Positions 35,307 through 44,566 are shown, counted from the first letter of the stretch. The stretch is 64,000 nucleotides of DNA from Blastomonas sp. SL216 (GCA_026625625.1 CP113055.1:250501-314500); one strand, 5' to 3'. A program made the numbers and translations. The notes: generated by a model not told the origin, from the letters alone.

Positions 35307-36122
35307 ATGGCCATGACCGAATTGCCCCAATCACTGCCTTATTGCCATATCGACGCCTTTGCCGATCGTCCGTTCACCGGCAACCAGGCGGCGGTAATGC
35401 CGCTCGATGCCTGGCCTGACGATGCGGTGCTGCAGGCGATCGGCGAGGAGAACAATTTCGCCGAAACCGCCTTTATCGTGCCGATCGACAGCGACGAGGC
35501 GGAATATGAGCTGCGCTGGTTCACGCCTGCGGTCGAGATTGCGATGTGCGGCCATGCGACGCTGGCCTCGGGCCATTATGCGTTCGAGAACGGTTTTGCA
35601 GGCGATACCGTTCGCTTCCTCACGCGCAAGGCCGGCGTGCTGAGCGTCAGCCGCGATGGCGACAGGCTCTCGCTTTCGCTGCCGGCTCTGGCCCCTTCGC
35701 CCGCCGCACTGCCCGATTGGACTGGCCTGCTGGGCGGAACGCCGCGCGAATATCATGTCCATCCCGGGCGGTATAATGTCCTGCTGTTCGATCATGCCGA
35801 CGACGTGCTCGCGCTCCAGCCCGACTTCAAGGCGCTGGGCGCGCTGGGCGATCACCAGTTCATCTGCACCGCGCCCGGCAAGGATACCGATGTGCTGAGC
35901 CGCGTCTTCGTGCCCGGTGCCGGCGTCGACGAGGACAGCGTCACCGGCTCTGCCCACGCGGTGCTGACGCCCTTCTGGGCGGCGCGGCTGGGGCGGAGCA
36001 GCTTTACCGCGTTCCAGGCCAGCCAGCGTGGCGGCTTGCTCCACTGCACGCTCGATGGTGACCGCGCGGTGCTGGCGGGCCAGTGCTTCACGGTGGTGAC
36101 AGGTACGTTCCGGCTGCGCTGA
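35307..36122 (+). CDS. PhzF family isomerase
   Basis: This 271-residue protein has the PhzF/diaminopimelate-epimerase-like double fold. It contains CHIDAFADRPFTGNQAAVMP, the catalytic Glu in NNFAETAFIVP, YELRWFTPAVEIAMCGHATL, and the C-terminal GVDEDSVTGSAHAVLTPFWA. No phenazine genes are nearby, so it is one of the many PhzF homologues of unknown substrate. The first ATG and one two codons later are both possible starts. Confidence 0.9.
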   Translation: MAMTELPQSLPYCHIDAFADRPFTGNQAAVMPLDAWPDDAVLQAIGEENNFAETAFIVPIDSDEAEYELRWFTPAVEIAMCGHATLASGHYAFENGFAGDTVRFLTRKAGVLSVSRDGDRLSLSLPALAPSPAALPDWTGLLGGTPREYHVHPGRYNVLLFDHADDVLALQPDFKALGALGDHQFICTAPGKDTDVLSRVFVPGAGVDEDSVTGSAHAVLTPFWAARLGRSSFTAFQASQRGGLLHCTLDGDRAVLAGQCFTVVTGTFRLR

Positions 36123-36171
36123 GGCCTGATCGCTCGCCCTCGAGCCTGCGGTAGCGAGGGGAGGGGGCTGG

Positions 36172-36792
36172 CTAGCCCGCCACCTTCGCCTTGCTCGCCG
36201 CCTCCAGCGCATCCCAGCTGCTCCAGTCGATGGCGCGGCCGGGATAGGCGATGCTGCGCAGCGGCCAGTCCTTCGCGATCCATTGCTGCACCCAGGCATA
36301 AAGCTTGGCATCGAAACCGGCGTCATATTCGGCCTTGGTCACCCACAAGGTGACCATTGCGTCATAGCCGGGCACCGGGCTGGGATAGACATAGACACAG
36401 CCGCGCTCGCGCTTGCCGTCGGGGGTCAGCACCGCATAGGCAAAGGATTCGCGCCGCTGGAACCTGCCTTGCTCGGTTTCCATGTCCTTCATCGCATCGG
36501 CGTCGGAAATGTTCGGGTGCGGCCAGGCGGTCGAGCGGGTGAAGGTCTTTTGCAGATGCTCGATCGACGACATGTACGCGTCGAAATCGACCTTCACCAG
36601 GTCCGGGCCCAGCGGCACCAGCTTGAAGCCCGGCCCTTCGATCAGAGTCGGGACGGCAAAATCGGCGGCGACAAATTCCCGCGCTGCGCTTTTCTGGGCG
36701 TTCGCATAGCCGCTGGCGACCTGCGCCTGGGCGGGTGCGGTGACCGTGATCGCCAAGGCGGCACAAGCGGCAGCAAGAAGTTGTCTGGTCAT
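36172..36792 (-). CDS. exported protein, possibly with a GNAT-like fold
   Basis: This 206-residue product has a clear signal peptide (MTRQLLAAACAALAITVTAP, cleavage near AQA-Q), so it is probably periplasmic. The body has FKLVPLGPDLVKVDFDAYMS, FTRSTAWPHPNISDADAMKD, RRESFAYAVLTPDGKRERGC, VYVYPSPVPGYDAMVTLWVT and WPLRSIAYPGR. The order of strands and the final WIAKDWP segment recall GNAT acyltransferases, but no acetyl-CoA pyrophosphate loop (Q/RxxGxG/A) is visible, so enzymatic activity is doubtful. The ATG has GGGGGA at suitable spacing. The family was not recognised with certainty. Confidence 0.6.
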   Translation of the reverse strand: MTRQLLAAACAALAITVTAPAQAQVASGYANAQKSAAREFVAADFAVPTLIEGPGFKLVPLGPDLVKVDFDAYMSSIEHLQKTFTRSTAWPHPNISDADAMKDMETEQGRFQRRESFAYAVLTPDGKRERGCVYVYPSPVPGYDAMVTLWVTKAEYDAGFDAKLYAWVQQWIAKDWPLRSIAYPGRAIDWSSWDALEAASKAKVAG

Positions 36793-36848
36793 CGTCAGTC
36801 CCCCGGAGAATCGCTCGGGCACAGCCTGACAGATGCAGCGCTTTCAGC

Positions 36849-37970
36849 CTAGTCCCTCGGGAACATCGCCGCGATCCTGCCGATCTGCTCCTTCACGGGA
36901 TCGAGCACATCATCCTGCGTCTTGCCGAGCCGGACGATGGTCAGCCGCTGGCTGGGGCTGACGATGACGAACTGCCCCAGATGCCCCTGAGCCGCGAACA
37001 CGTCGGGCGGCAGAAGATCGGGGTAGAGGATCTTGCGCTGCCCTGCGGCATGGGGCTTGTTGAGCCAGATGTGCCCGCCATAGGTCGGATTGTTCGGCGA
37101 GCTGGTGAGCATGAAATCGACCCAGCCGCGCGTCAGGAACTGGTTGCCGGCGATCGAGCCCTTGTTGCGCAGGAATTCGCCGAACTTTGCCCAGTCGCGC
37201 GCATTGGCCTGGATGATCGACCCGCCGACCAGCGTCCCCGACGCATCGAATTCGGGGACCATCGATGTCATGCCCAGGGGTTCGATCAACCGCCCGCGCA
37301 TGTAATCCAGCATGGCGCGGCGGCGCACGTCGGGGTCCTTGCTGTCGGTGAGCTGGCGCGTGATGATATCGCTGAGGATCACGCTGGTATTGGTCGAATA
37401 TTCAAACTTCGATCCCGGCTCCGCCTCCAGCGGCTGGCCCTCGGCATAGCGCACCATATTGTCGCGTCCGTCGAGGAACAGCATCCGCACTTCGTCCGAT
37501 TCGTACGGCGGGTCTCCGGCCTCTGTGTGCTGCAGGCCGGAGGACATGTGCAGCAGATGGCGCAGCGTGATCGCACCGCGCGGATCGCCAGGGCGCTGCC
37601 AGTCGGGGACCGGGGCAGGCGCATCGAGCGCCAGCCGTCCGTCTGCGACCATCAGGCCGACAAGGACGGCGGTCACGCTCTTGGCCATCGACCAGCTGAT
37701 GAAGCGGGTGTTGCGATCATAGCCCGGCGCATAGCGCTCCGCCACGATCTCGCCGCCGCGCATGATCACCAGCGCGCGCGTTTCGGCAAATTCATCCTCG
37801 TTGAACAGCTTGTCGATCTCGGCATTCAGCGCCGACGTAGAAACGCCGGGCGTGTCTGCGATCATCGTCTCGCCGCTGTCTGCTGCCTTGCCCTCTATCG
37901 CGTAGAGTCCGAAAGCGGTTGCGCCAAGAAGGCCGGTTGCGGCAAGGGCAAGAAGGATGCGGTGCTTCAT
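36849..37970 (-). CDS. exported serine hydrolase of the beta-lactamase class C fold
   Basis: This 373-residue serine hydrolase has an N-terminal signal or anchor (MKHRILLALAATGLLGATAF). The active-site SxxK is SMAK in RFISWSMAKSVTAV, and YSTN in KFEYSTNTSVIL supplies the Tyr/Asn motif. HLGQFVIVSPS is the likely third element (HxG). It is a penicillin-binding-like esterase or peptidase rather than a true AmpC, judging from the surrounding sequence. A textbook GGAGG lies five bases before the chosen ATG, which settles the start over two upstream in-frame ATGs. It is divergent from a small membrane protein gene with only 29 bases between. Confidence 0.88.
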   Translation of the reverse strand: MKHRILLALAATGLLGATAFGLYAIEGKAADSGETMIADTPGVSTSALNAEIDKLFNEDEFAETRALVIMRGGEIVAERYAPGYDRNTRFISWSMAKSVTAVLVGLMVADGRLALDAPAPVPDWQRPGDPRGAITLRHLLHMSSGLQHTEAGDPPYESDEVRMLFLDGRDNMVRYAEGQPLEAEPGSKFEYSTNTSVILSDIITRQLTDSKDPDVRRRAMLDYMRGRLIEPLGMTSMVPEFDASGTLVGGSIIQANARDWAKFGEFLRNKGSIAGNQFLTRGWVDFMLTSSPNNPTYGGHIWLNKPHAAGQRKILYPDLLPPDVFAAQGHLGQFVIVSPSQRLTIVRLGKTQDDVLDPVKEQIGRIAAMFPRD

Positions 37971-37999
37971 GCTCGCCTCCATCAATCAGGCAGGGACCA

Positions 38000-38365
38000 A
38001 TGGCAACTCGAAATATGGGCACGATGCAGGGCAGCGGCGGCAAGCTGAAATGGGTGCTGCTGGCCATCGCCGTGATCGTGCTGTGCGTGATCGCCTATCT
38101 CTATCCGTCGCTGCGTGCCTATAGCCAGACGGGTGCGGCCTATTCGGCGCGGGTGGTCTGTTCTTGCCGCTATATCGGCGGGCGCGAGCTGGGCGATTGC
38201 GAGAAGGACCTGGAGCCCGGCATGGAAGTTGTCAGTCTGAGCGAAGCCGCCGATGCCAAGCGGATCGACGCCACGGTGCCGTTGATGGCTGCCGAAAGCG
38301 CCGAATATCGCGAAGGCTGGGGCTGTGTGCTGATGACGCCCAAGGAGCGCGACGCCATCCGCTGA
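38000..38365 (+). CDS. small single-pass membrane protein, unknown
   Basis: Not recognised. The 121-residue protein has a short polar N-terminus, one hydrophobic helix (WVLLAIAVIVLCVIAYLYP), then an extracytoplasmic part of about 75 residues. That part carries a Cys-x-Cys and a third and fourth Cys (VVCSCRYIGGRELGDCEKDL, GWGCVLMTP), which suggests disulfide bonding in the periplasm. AGGGA precedes the ATG. It shares a 29-base divergent gap with the serine hydrolase gene. A functional link between the two, for example an inhibitor or partner, is only a suggestion from position. Confidence 0.65.
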   Translation: MATRNMGTMQGSGGKLKWVLLAIAVIVLCVIAYLYPSLRAYSQTGAAYSARVVCSCRYIGGRELGDCEKDLEPGMEVVSLSEAADAKRIDATVPLMAAESAEYREGWGCVLMTPKERDAIR

Positions 38366-38375
38366 TCGTGGCCGT

Positions 38376-38663
38376 TCAGCCCTGATCGCGGATCTTCTCG
38401 TGATGGCGGATCACCTCGTCGATCACGAAGCGCAGGAACTTTTCCGAAAAATCGGGGTCCAGATCGGCATCGACCGCCAGCCGCTTCATCCGGGCGATCT
38501 GCTCTTCCTCGCGGCCGGGATCGGCCGGCGGCAGATCGGTCCTGGCCTTGTATTCGCCAACGGCCTTGGTGATCTTGAAGCGCTCTGCCAGCATGAAGAT
38601 CAGTGCAGCGTCGATATTGTCGATGCTTTGCCGAAATGCAGCCAGTACCGGGTCTTGCGCCAT
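38376..38663 (-). CDS. chorismate mutase (AroQ type)
   Basis: This 95-residue all-helical protein resembles AroQ chorismate mutases, which convert chorismate to prephenate for Phe/Tyr synthesis. The helices FRQSIDNIDAALIFMLAERF, ITKAVGEYKA, REEEQIARMKRLAVDADLDP and FLRFVIDEVIRHHEKIRDQG match the family. The active-site Arg/Lys positions (K30s region and K38 area) and Glu/Gln in the third helix look preserved. It stands alone, divergent from the polyprenyl synthase gene, and is not fused to prephenate dehydratase. Confidence 0.88.
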   Translation of the reverse strand: MAQDPVLAAFRQSIDNIDAALIFMLAERFKITKAVGEYKARTDLPPADPGREEEQIARMKRLAVDADLDPDFSEKFLRFVIDEVIRHHEKIRDQG

Positions 38664-38756
38664 AAAACTCGTGCCTTGTCAGAATCGGTCAGCGCGTTGC
38701 GTAAAAGCTGCGCTTTGCGCTTGCCTTAAGCCATGCGGCTTGCCACATCGCAACCC

Positions 38757-39785
38757 ATGACCGCGACTGTTCATCCGATTGGCCGCCCTGCGGGCGCAGC
38801 AACCGCCGCCCCCAGCCTTGATCCGATCATGGCGCTGGTGGCGCAAGACCTCAATTCGGTGAACAGCGTCATCCTTGATCGCATGCAGTCCAAAATCCCG
38901 CTGATTCCCGAGCTTGCCGGGCATCTGATTGCCGGTGGCGGCAAGCGCATGCGGCCCATGCTGACGCTCGCCTGCGCGCGTCTGCTCGATTATCCCGGCA
39001 CCCGCCATCACAAGCTGGCCGCCGCTGTCGAGTTCATTCACACCGCGACGCTGCTGCACGATGACGTGGTCGACGGGTCGGACCTGCGCCGGGGCAAGAA
39101 GACCGCGAATCTGGTATTCGGCAACCCCGCCACGGTGCTGGTGGGCGACTTCCTGTTCAGCCGCTCGTTCGAGCTGATGGTCGAGGACGGCTCGCTCAAG
39201 GTGCTCAAGATTCTCTCGGGCGCCTCTGCGATCATCGCCGAGGGCGAGGTCGACCAGCTGACCGCGCAGCGCCAGATCGAAACCAGCGAAGAACGCTATC
39301 TCGCCATTATCGGCGCCAAGACCGCAGCATTATTCGCCGCTGCCTGCCGCATCGCCGCTGTCGTGGCGGAGCGTGACGAGCAGGTGGAACTGGCGCTCGA
39401 CGCCTATGGCCGCAATCTGGGCATTGCCTTCCAGCTGGTCGACGACGCAATCGATTATGTGTCGGACGCGGCGACCATGGGCAAGGGCGTGGGCGACGAT
39501 TTCCGCGATGGCAAGGTGACGCTGCCGGTGATCCTGGCCTATGCGCATGGCAGCCCCGAAGAGCGCAAGTTCTGGGAAGCCGCGATTATCGGCCACCGGA
39601 CTTCGGACGAGGATCTGGCACATGCGACCACGCTGCTCCGCCAGCACAAGGCCATCGACCTGACGCTCGACCGCGCCCGGCATTTCGGCCAGCGCGCAAT
39701 CGATGCGATTGCAGGCTTCCCGGCGAGCAAGGCCAAGTCCGCGCTGATCGAAACGGTCGAATTCGCCATCGCGCGAGGCTATTGA
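38757..39785 (+). CDS. long-chain polyprenyl diphosphate synthase
   Basis: This trans-prenyltransferase of 342 residues makes the side chain of ubiquinone. Sphingomonads use ubiquinone-10, so a decaprenyl synthase (DdsA/IspB-like) is likely. The first Asp-rich motif DDVVD is at residues 102-106 (LLHDDVVDGSDLRRGKKTAN), the GGGKRMRPML segment is near residue 60, and the second motif is in FQLVDDAIDYVSD. GKGVGDDFRDGKVTLPV follows. Product length cannot be read with certainty. The ATG gives the expected N-terminus; an ATG eight codons earlier is less likely. Confidence 0.93.
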   Translation: MTATVHPIGRPAGAATAAPSLDPIMALVAQDLNSVNSVILDRMQSKIPLIPELAGHLIAGGGKRMRPMLTLACARLLDYPGTRHHKLAAAVEFIHTATLLHDDVVDGSDLRRGKKTANLVFGNPATVLVGDFLFSRSFELMVEDGSLKVLKILSGASAIIAEGEVDQLTAQRQIETSEERYLAIIGAKTAALFAAACRIAAVVAERDEQVELALDAYGRNLGIAFQLVDDAIDYVSDAATMGKGVGDDFRDGKVTLPVILAYAHGSPEERKFWEAAIIGHRTSDEDLAHATTLLRQHKAIDLTLDRARHFGQRAIDAIAGFPASKAKSALIETVEFAIARGY

Positions 39786-39837
39786 ACCCGGCTGACCCGA
39801 ATCGCCGGGCAGCCCCCGGCAGATCGAGATTCAGTGC

Positions 39838-41244
39838 ATGACGGCGCTTTCAGCCAGTTCCAGTCCAGACCGATCCGCAGGCACCGGCCTTGCGGCAGAG
39901 ATTCGCGCGCTGCTGTTGCTTGCTGGGCCGCTGGTGCTGGGCAATCTCGCGCAAATGGCGATCCACACGACCGAGGTGATCATCCTGGGCCGTTATGACG
40001 TCCAGGCGCTGGCCGCTGCCGCGCTGGCGGTGAACCTGTATTTTGCCTGCGGAACCTTTGGCATGGGGCTGATGACCGCCGCCTCGCCGATGATCGCGGC
40101 CGAGCGCGGGCGGCGCAAGCATTCGGTGCGCGACATCCGCCGAACCGTGCGCCAGGGCATGTGGGTCGCGCTGACCGTGTGCGTACCGATCTGGGCGGTG
40201 CTGTGGAATGCCGAACTGCTTTTCCTGCTGATGGGGCAGCAGCCCGACCTGTCGCGCGATGCCGGGCAGTTCATGCGCATCGCCATGTGGGGCCTGCTGC
40301 CCTGGCTGCTGCAATTCGTGCTGCGCATGTATGTATCCGCGCTCGAACGCCCGATCTGGGGTGTGTTCGTGACGCTTTGCGGTGTGGGCATGAACCTGAT
40401 CGCCTGCTGGGCGCTGGTCTTCGGCAATCTGGGCTTTCCCGAACTGGGGCTGCAAGGCGCGGCGATCGCCAATCTGCTCGCCAATTGCACGCTGTTTGCG
40501 GTGATGGCCCTGGTGGTGACGCGGGTGCGGGTATTTCGCCGCTACCGGCTGTTCGGCCGCTTCTGGGTGGCCGATTGGGCGCGCTACAAGGCGCTGTTCC
40601 GGCTGGGCCTGCCGATCGCGGTCACCTTCGCCTTCGAGGTCGCGATCTTCAGTTCCGCCGCCTTTCTGATGGGCCTGATCAGCCGCGATTCGCTCGCGGC
40701 GCATGCGGTGGCGATCCAGATCGCGTCGTTCGCGTTCATGGTGCCGTTCAGCCTGTCCCAGGCGGCGACGGTTCGCGTCGGCCTGCACCATGGCGCGCGC
40801 GATGCCAGGGCGGCGGGCCGTGCAGGCTGGGCCGCGCTCGGGCTGGGCGTGCTGGCAGCGTGCGTGATGTCCGCGACCATGGCGTCGATCCCGGAGGCTT
40901 TGGTCGGCCTGTTCATCGATCCGGCAGACGCGAGCGCTGCGCCTGCCTTTGCCCTGGCGCTGAGCTTCCTGCTGGTCGCTGCGATCTTCCAGCTGGTCGA
41001 TGCGGTGCAGGCGGTGGGGGCAGGGGTGCTGCGCGGCCTGCAGGACACGCGCTGGCCGATGCTGTTTGCCGCGTTCGGCTATTGGGTGGTCGGCATGGGC
41101 ACCGCCTGGTTCTTCGCCTTCCGCCTCGGATGGGATGGCGTGGGCGTGTGGATTGGCCTCGCTGCCGGGCTGGCGGTGGTGTCGGTGCTGATGGTCGGAC
41201 GCTGGGCGCTGCGCGACCGGTTCGGGCTGGGGGTCTATGCCTGA
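39838..41244 (+). CDS. MATE family efflux transporter
   Basis: This 468-residue multidrug-and-toxin-extrusion exporter, with 12 expected membrane helices, is driven by a sodium or proton gradient. Family features are LLLLAGPLVLGNLAQMAIHT, TEVIILGRYDVQALAAAALA, GMGLMTAASPMIAAERGRRK, YVSALERPIWGVFVTLCGVG and GVLRGLQDTRWPMLFAAFGY. The N- and C-terminal halves both begin with a similar loop, as usual. The end overlaps the hrpB start by 8 bases, so the two are coupled although functionally unrelated. Confidence 0.92.
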   Translation: MTALSASSSPDRSAGTGLAAEIRALLLLAGPLVLGNLAQMAIHTTEVIILGRYDVQALAAAALAVNLYFACGTFGMGLMTAASPMIAAERGRRKHSVRDIRRTVRQGMWVALTVCVPIWAVLWNAELLFLLMGQQPDLSRDAGQFMRIAMWGLLPWLLQFVLRMYVSALERPIWGVFVTLCGVGMNLIACWALVFGNLGFPELGLQGAAIANLLANCTLFAVMALVVTRVRVFRRYRLFGRFWVADWARYKALFRLGLPIAVTFAFEVAIFSSAAFLMGLISRDSLAAHAVAIQIASFAFMVPFSLSQAATVRVGLHHGARDARAAGRAGWAALGLGVLAACVMSATMASIPEALVGLFIDPADASAAPAFALALSFLLVAAIFQLVDAVQAVGAGVLRGLQDTRWPMLFAAFGYWVVGMGTAWFFAFRLGWDGVGVWIGLAAGLAVVSVLMVGRWALRDRFGLGVYA

Positions 41245-43681
41245 CCTGCCCATTCACGCGGTCCTGCCCGATCTTCTGGCGGCGCTGAACACCAGCTCCA
41301 ACGCCGTTCTCGTTGCTCCCCCCGGTGCCGGCAAGACCACGACCGTGGCACCTGCGCTGCTCGACCAGCCCTGGTGCACGGGCCAGGTGCTGCTGCTCTC
41401 GCCCCGGCGTCTCGCTGCGCGCGCGGCGGCCGAGCGTATGGCGGACCTCGCCGGTGAGCCGGTCGGCCAGACGATAGGCTATGCGACCCGCATGGACAGC
41501 AAGGTGAGCGCGGCAACCCGCGTGCTGGTGCTGACCGAAGGCATTTTCGTGGGTCGCATCCAGGCCGATCCCGAGCTTGCGGGCGTGTCTGCGGTGCTGT
41601 TCGATGAGGTGCACGAGCGCAGTCTGGACAGCGATTTCGGCCTCGCACTGGCGCTGGAGGCGCAGGGTGCCTTCCGGCCCGATCTGCGCCTGCTCGCCAT
41701 GTCGGCGACGCTCGACGGCGCGCGCTTCGCTGCGCTGATGCAGGGCGCACCGGTGATCGAGAGCGAAGGCCGCTCGCACCCGCTCGACCTGCGCTATCTG
41801 GGGCGGCGCGGCGAAGTGCGGATCGAGGATGAAATGGCGCAGGCGATTCGCACGGCGCTGAGGGAGGAGACGCAAGGTGATGTGCTCGCCTTTCTCCCCG
41901 GCGTGGCGGAGATATCCCGAACCGCCGAGCGCCTGGAAAGCCTGGGCGATGGCATCGCCGTGCTGCCCCTGCACGGCACGCTGACCCCGCCCGAACAGCG
42001 CGCCGCAATCCGCCGCGACCCAGACGGGCGGCGCAAGATCATCCTCGCGACCAGCATTGCCGAAACCAGCCTTACCATCGATGGCGTGCGCATCGTCGTT
42101 GATAGCGGCCTGGCGCGGCGCGCGCGCTATGATCCGCTGGCGGCGACCACCCGGCTGGTGACCGAGCGCGCGAGCCAGGCCGCCGCGACCCAGCGCGCGG
42201 GGCGTGCAGCCCGCCAGGGGCCGGGCGTCGCCTATCGCCTGTGGGAGGAAGCCGCGACCGGCGGCCTGCCGCGCTTCGATCCGCCCGAAATCCTGGACAG
42301 CGACCTTGCGCCGATGGTGCTGCAATGCGCGGCGTGGGGAGAAAGCGATCCGGCGCGCTTGAACTGGCTCGACCCGCCGCCTGCGCCCTTGCTGGCAGAG
42401 GCGCGCAAGCGTTTGGTCGCCTTGGGTGCGGTTGATGCGGGCGGAGCGATCACGCCGCTGGGCCGATCGATCGCGGCACTGCCGCTGCCGCCGCATCTCG
42501 CGGCGATGCTGCTCAAGGGTGCGGAGGCTGGCTGCGCCCTGCTGGCGGCGGAAATTGCGCTGCTGCTACAGGAACGCGCCCTCGGCGGGCAGGGCGAGGA
42601 CCTTGATGCCCGGCTGTCGCGTTGGCGCAGCGACCGCGGCGAACGCGCATCGAAATCGCGCAAGCTCGCCGAGCGCTGGGCGAAGCTGGCCGAGCGCCAG
42701 GTGCCGGCAACCACGCCGCGCGCGCTGCCGCCTGCGGTGCTGCTGGCCATTGCCTATCCGGATCGAGTCGCCAAGCGGCGCGATGCTGCGGGGGAAAGCT
42801 GGGCCAGTGCTGGTGGGCGCAGCTTCCGGCTCGATAGCGCATCGTCGCTGATCACCGCGTCCTGGCTGGCGATCGGCGAGGTGCAGGGCAAGGCCGCCGA
42901 CGCGCGCATCCTCAGCGCCCTTGCGCTCGATGCGAACGATGTCGATGCGCATCTGGCGCACCGGATGGAGCGGGTCAGCCGCTGCGATTTTGCCGTCGAG
43001 GGCAGGCGGGCCGAAGCCCGGCTGGAGCGGCGGCTGGGCGCGATCCGGCTGGCGAGCGCCCCCGATCCGGCGCCCGATGCCGATGCCGTGCTGGCCGCGC
43101 TGCTGCGGGGCGTGCGCGATCATGGCCTCGCCCTGCTCGACTGGGGCGACAAGGCACTCGCCTTGCGCCAGCGCGCTGGCTTTGCCGGGGTCGAGGCGCT
43201 GGGTGAGGCGCATCTGCTCGAAACGCTCGAGGATTGGCTCGCGCCGCTGCTTGTCGGCAAACGCACGTTTGGCAGCGTCAGCCCTGGCGATCTGCACAAC
43301 GCGCTGCAGGGCCTGGCTGGCTGGGACGCGATGCAGACGGTGGACCGGATTGCGCCCGCCGAATTCCAGAGCCCGGCCGGGACGCGCCATGCGATCGATT
43401 ATACCGCAACCGCCGGCCCTACGGTGGAACTGCGCGTGCAGGCGCTCTATGGTCTCGATACGCACCCGGTGGTGGGGCGCGATGCCATCCCGCTGGTGCT
43501 GTCGCTGACCTCGCCCGCAGGCCGTCCGATCCAGACCACGCGCGACCTGCCCGGCTTCTGGCGCGGCAGCTGGCGCGATGTCGCCAAGGACATGCGCGGT
43601 CGCTACCCGCGTCACCATTGGCCCGATGCCCCCTGGGAAGCGGTGGCAAGCCTGGCGACGAAGAAGCGCCAGGGCATTTGA
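41237..43681 (+). CDS. hrpB: ATP-dependent helicase HrpB
   Basis: HrpB is a DEAH/DEVH-box RNA helicase homologue of uncertain cellular role. The 814-residue protein has Walker A in PPGAGKTTT (residues 28-36), DEVH at 123-126, SAT in AMSATLDG, and the helicase C motifs ATSIAETSLTIDGVRIVVDS and QRAGRAARQGPG. The long HrpB-specific C-terminal region ends with LPGFWRGSWRDVAKDMRGRY and PRHHWPD, which separates it from HrpA. It overlaps the MATE gene by 8 bases. Confidence 0.95.
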   Translation: MPDLPIHAVLPDLLAALNTSSNAVLVAPPGAGKTTTVAPALLDQPWCTGQVLLLSPRRLAARAAAERMADLAGEPVGQTIGYATRMDSKVSAATRVLVLTEGIFVGRIQADPELAGVSAVLFDEVHERSLDSDFGLALALEAQGAFRPDLRLLAMSATLDGARFAALMQGAPVIESEGRSHPLDLRYLGRRGEVRIEDEMAQAIRTALREETQGDVLAFLPGVAEISRTAERLESLGDGIAVLPLHGTLTPPEQRAAIRRDPDGRRKIILATSIAETSLTIDGVRIVVDSGLARRARYDPLAATTRLVTERASQAAATQRAGRAARQGPGVAYRLWEEAATGGLPRFDPPEILDSDLAPMVLQCAAWGESDPARLNWLDPPPAPLLAEARKRLVALGAVDAGGAITPLGRSIAALPLPPHLAAMLLKGAEAGCALLAAEIALLLQERALGGQGEDLDARLSRWRSDRGERASKSRKLAERWAKLAERQVPATTPRALPPAVLLAIAYPDRVAKRRDAAGESWASAGGRSFRLDSASSLITASWLAIGEVQGKAADARILSALALDANDVDAHLAHRMERVSRCDFAVEGRRAEARLERRLGAIRLASAPDPAPDADAVLAALLRGVRDHGLALLDWGDKALALRQRAGFAGVEALGEAHLLETLEDWLAPLLVGKRTFGSVSPGDLHNALQGLAGWDAMQTVDRIAPAEFQSPAGTRHAIDYTATAGPTVELRVQALYGLDTHPVVGRDAIPLVLSLTSPAGRPIQTTRDLPGFWRGSWRDVAKDMRGRYPRHHWPDAPWEAVASLATKKRQGI

Positions 43682-43806
43682 GTGCGTAAAGCCCGCTCTC
43701 GTTCAGGCGAGAGAACAGCGCTGGATGACCACAGCACGCTTGACCCGCACGCCCGCACTGTAGCAAAGGCGCGCAGGATCACTTTTCCCGGGACGGATAA
43801 TCACCA

Positions 43807-44085
43807 ATGGCCGCACGAATCTATCAGCGCCCCAAGAACGCCATGCAGTCGGGCCGCGCGCTTACCGATCTGTGGGTGCTCGAATTCGAGCCTGCCGAAG
43901 CCAAGAAGCCCGATCCGCTGACGGGCTGGGCCGGTTCTGGCGATACGCAGCAGCAGGTCGTGCTGAAATTCCCCGATCTGGAGGCTGCCAAGGCCTATGC
44001 CGACAAGTACGGCATCACCGTGCGCATCGAACAGACACCTCCGCGCCGCCTGAAGATCCAGGCCTATGCCGATAATTTCTGCTGA
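43807..44085 (+). CDS. NADH dehydrogenase NDUFS4-like subunit (ETC complex I)
   Basis: This 92-residue protein of the ETC complex I subunit family is the bacterial counterpart of mitochondrial NDUFS4, an accessory subunit found in alphaproteobacterial complex I. MAARIYQRPKNAMQSGRALT, DLWVLEFEPAEAKKPDPLTG, WAGSGDTQQQVVLKFPDLEA and AYADKYGITVRIEQTPPRRL follow the family closely. It is encoded away from the nuo operon, as is usual. It is convergent with ruvX, 26 bases apart. Confidence 0.93.
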   Translation: MAARIYQRPKNAMQSGRALTDLWVLEFEPAEAKKPDPLTGWAGSGDTQQQVVLKFPDLEAAKAYADKYGITVRIEQTPPRRLKIQAYADNFC

Positions 44086-44111
44086 TATTTGCTGATCGGT
44101 GCCTGGCGGGG

Positions 44112-44534
44112 TCAGCCCGCCATCGCGTCGATTGCCCCTTGCAGGATGAACGCTGCGGCCGCGCTGTCGACGCGCTCGGCGCGCTTGGCGCGGCTCATGT
44201 CCGCATCGATCATCGCGCGTTCCACCGCCTGGGTCGACCAGCGCTCATCCCATAACAGCACCGGCAGGCCCAGCACCGCGATATTGCGGGCAAAGGCGCG
44301 CACGCTCTGCGTTTGCGGGCTGTCGCTGCCATCCATGTTGAGCGGCAGGCCGATGACCAGCCCGGTGATGTGCTGATCGCGCACCAGCTGCTCGATCGCC
44401 GCCTTGTCTGCGCCGAACTTGGTGCGCTTGATCGTCTTGGCCGCCGTTGCAAAGCTCCACCCGGCATCGCAGAACGCGGTGCCGATGGTCTTGCTGCCGA
44501 CATCCAGCCCGATCAGCCTTCCACCAGCAGGCAA
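44112..44534 (-). CDS. ruvX: RuvX/YqgF family nuclease
   Basis: RuvX/YqgF is an RNase-H-fold nuclease thought to mature the 5' end of 16S rRNA and related to Holliday junction resolvases. The 140 residues shown begin at a TTG and include [20 protein letters not shown] (first catalytic Asp), [36 protein letters not shown] (catalytic Glu region) and [17 protein letters not shown] (last Asp). The same frame stays open upstream and encodes ITTHADFRAA before LPAGG, which looks like a normal RuvX N-terminus, but without ATG, GTG or TTG. A CTG overlapping the upstream stop (CTGA, 44568-44570) is a possible start. Confidence 0.88.
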   Translation of the reverse strand: MPAGGRLIGLDVGSKTIGTAFCDAGWSFATAAKTIKRTKFGADKAAIEQLVRDQHITGLVIGLPLNMDGSDSPQTQSVRAFARNIAVLGLPVLLWDERWSTQAVERAMIDADMSRAKRAERVDSAAAAFILQGAIDAMAG

Positions 44535-44566
44535 TGCCGCGCGGAAATCAGCCGCGTGCGTCGTGA

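Noticed and set aside
43682-43806. Gap between hrpB and the complex I subunit as a tRNA or small RNA gene
   Set aside because: No cloverleaf, T-loop (GTTCRANNC) or terminator was found; only a short GC-rich stem (CTCTCGTT...GCGAGAG type).
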